NCBI RefSeq assembly: GCF_030052815.1
Contig: NC_079505.1
Coordinates: forward strand, 9,774,898-9,838,897
DNA length: 64,000 bases
Reading direction: 5' to 3'
Origin: Hevea brasiliensis
Lineage: Eukaryota; Streptophyta; Magnoliopsida; Malpighiales; Euphorbiaceae
Shown: in pieces, positions 63,162 to 64,000 of the stretch
Position numbering within the stretch: the stretch's first letter is position 1
Layout: every line of letters begins with the position of its first letter
Notes under the pieces: generated by a model
What the model was told of the DNA's origin: nothing
Database searches by the model: none
What the model saw: only the letters and a program-made list of their open reading frames with translations
Made by a program: the position numbers and the translations under genes

Positions 63162-64000
63162 GTAAACTCTTAATATTATACCTGAAAAGAGATACAAGTT
63201 CAGAGTTGACTCAAATCTAATTGTATTATTTATTTTTATTTTTTTAATATCATTTGTATGCAAATTGATCTGCATTTTTTACTTTCCAAGATCCCATTAT
63301 ATTTTCCCACTTGTTCAAGATGAAAAATAGCAGGTATCTAGCAATGCAGTTTGATTCCCATTTTAAGATGGGAGATTTAAATCCTAAAAACAGATACGGA
63401 ATACAATGCGTGTTGTTGATATTATGGATGGCACATTGTGCGAAGAACATATATTGAGTAGCATCAATCAAGTAAATACACTTCCCTCAAACATATTGTA
63501 AAACTAAATTCATCCTAGAAGTCGGTACACTTGGAAAGATGTTTAGTTAGATATGAAAATCTACTCCATGTACTCTCACCTAATAATTTAAGTTGGCCAA
63601 TCAGCTTAAAAAAACACAAAAATTATGGAGATCTTAGCCAATCTTGTCAATTATACCAATTATATCCTCAACTTTAAGGCATTGATGTCAAGTTTGTTTA
63701 GCTATCTTTTGCATTCAACTTTTATTTAGACACCCGACACATTAACATGTTCTGTGACTTAAAAACAAACATGTGTCTTTAAGTATTTATTAAAAAGTAG
63801 ATGTGTGTGTGTCAACATCTGTAGCATCTATTACAATTTTTAATATTTTCTTTCCTTTTCTTTTTCCTTCAATTTTTAATAATTGCTAATGCAAAGATAT
63901 ATCAGTATGCTACATTACCGTACGTAGGAACAATATTTATACAAATTAGATCAACACAATCAAGTGATAGGTCTATATTTAGTCTCACTGTTGAGCAAGT
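63162..64000. other. GAD intron 5, incomplete
   Basis: AT-rich, with no GAD exon found before the window ends. Minus-strand short ORFs here show no family features. Confidence 0.75.

Overview
This is a nuclear chromosome window from a flowering plant. The split genes have GT-AG introns, the intergenic DNA is AT-rich, and there are nested Ty1-copia and Ty3-gypsy-type LTR elements, RTE-type LINE fragments, MITE-like elements and plant-specific gene families (TBL, HD-Zip II, plant-type D-cysteine desulfhydrase and glutamate decarboxylase). The protein sequences look eudicot. A woody Malpighiales/Euphorbiaceae genome is only a guess. A 100-base run of N at 17027-17126 marks an assembly gap.

Layout. 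1-17 kb is a stack of retroelements: an LTR fragment on the minus strand (1-1893), retroelement-derived DNA rich in GATCGG words with a ~109-bp tandem array (1894-5476), and a complete but decayed Ty1-copia element on the minus strand (5482-14763). The copia element has a 5-bp target duplication, two ~2.06-2.09 kb LTRs, a primer-binding site, a polypurine tract and frameshifted gag and pol. After it the host retroelement resumes, followed by another LTR-family copy and the gap. 17-26 kb holds genes: a frameshifted 3' end of a nucleotide-sugar-transporter-like gene (+), a three-exon HD-Zip class II homeobox gene (-) with several single-base lesions, and a five-exon TBR/TBL gene (-) whose exons are clean except for one missing base in exon 1.

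26-36 kb is mostly repeats. The clearest structure is a solo LTR (28504-33690, TSD AATTA) into which a second solo LTR of the same family has inserted (29676-32253, TSD GTAAT/GCAAT). Both sit inside a third retroelement family. LINE fragments lie on either side. 36.8-42.5 kb is an unprocessed pseudogene of a plant NO66-like JmjC protein, with stops, frameshifts and loss of the segment that should hold the catalytic core.

44.4-52.2 kb carries a nine-exon, apparently intact D-cysteine desulfhydrase gene (+). 52.2-58.9 kb is AT-rich intergenic DNA with simple repeats and MITE-like remnants. 58.9-64 kb contains the first five coding exons of a glutamate decarboxylase gene (+), which runs off the right edge. 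Both genes encode PLP enzymes of amino-acid catabolism, but nothing in the sequence suggests they are co-regulated. I found no wholly new gene system; the most informative unexplained structures are the self-nested solo LTRs, the core-deleted NO66-like locus and the contrast between clean and indel-ridden genes.
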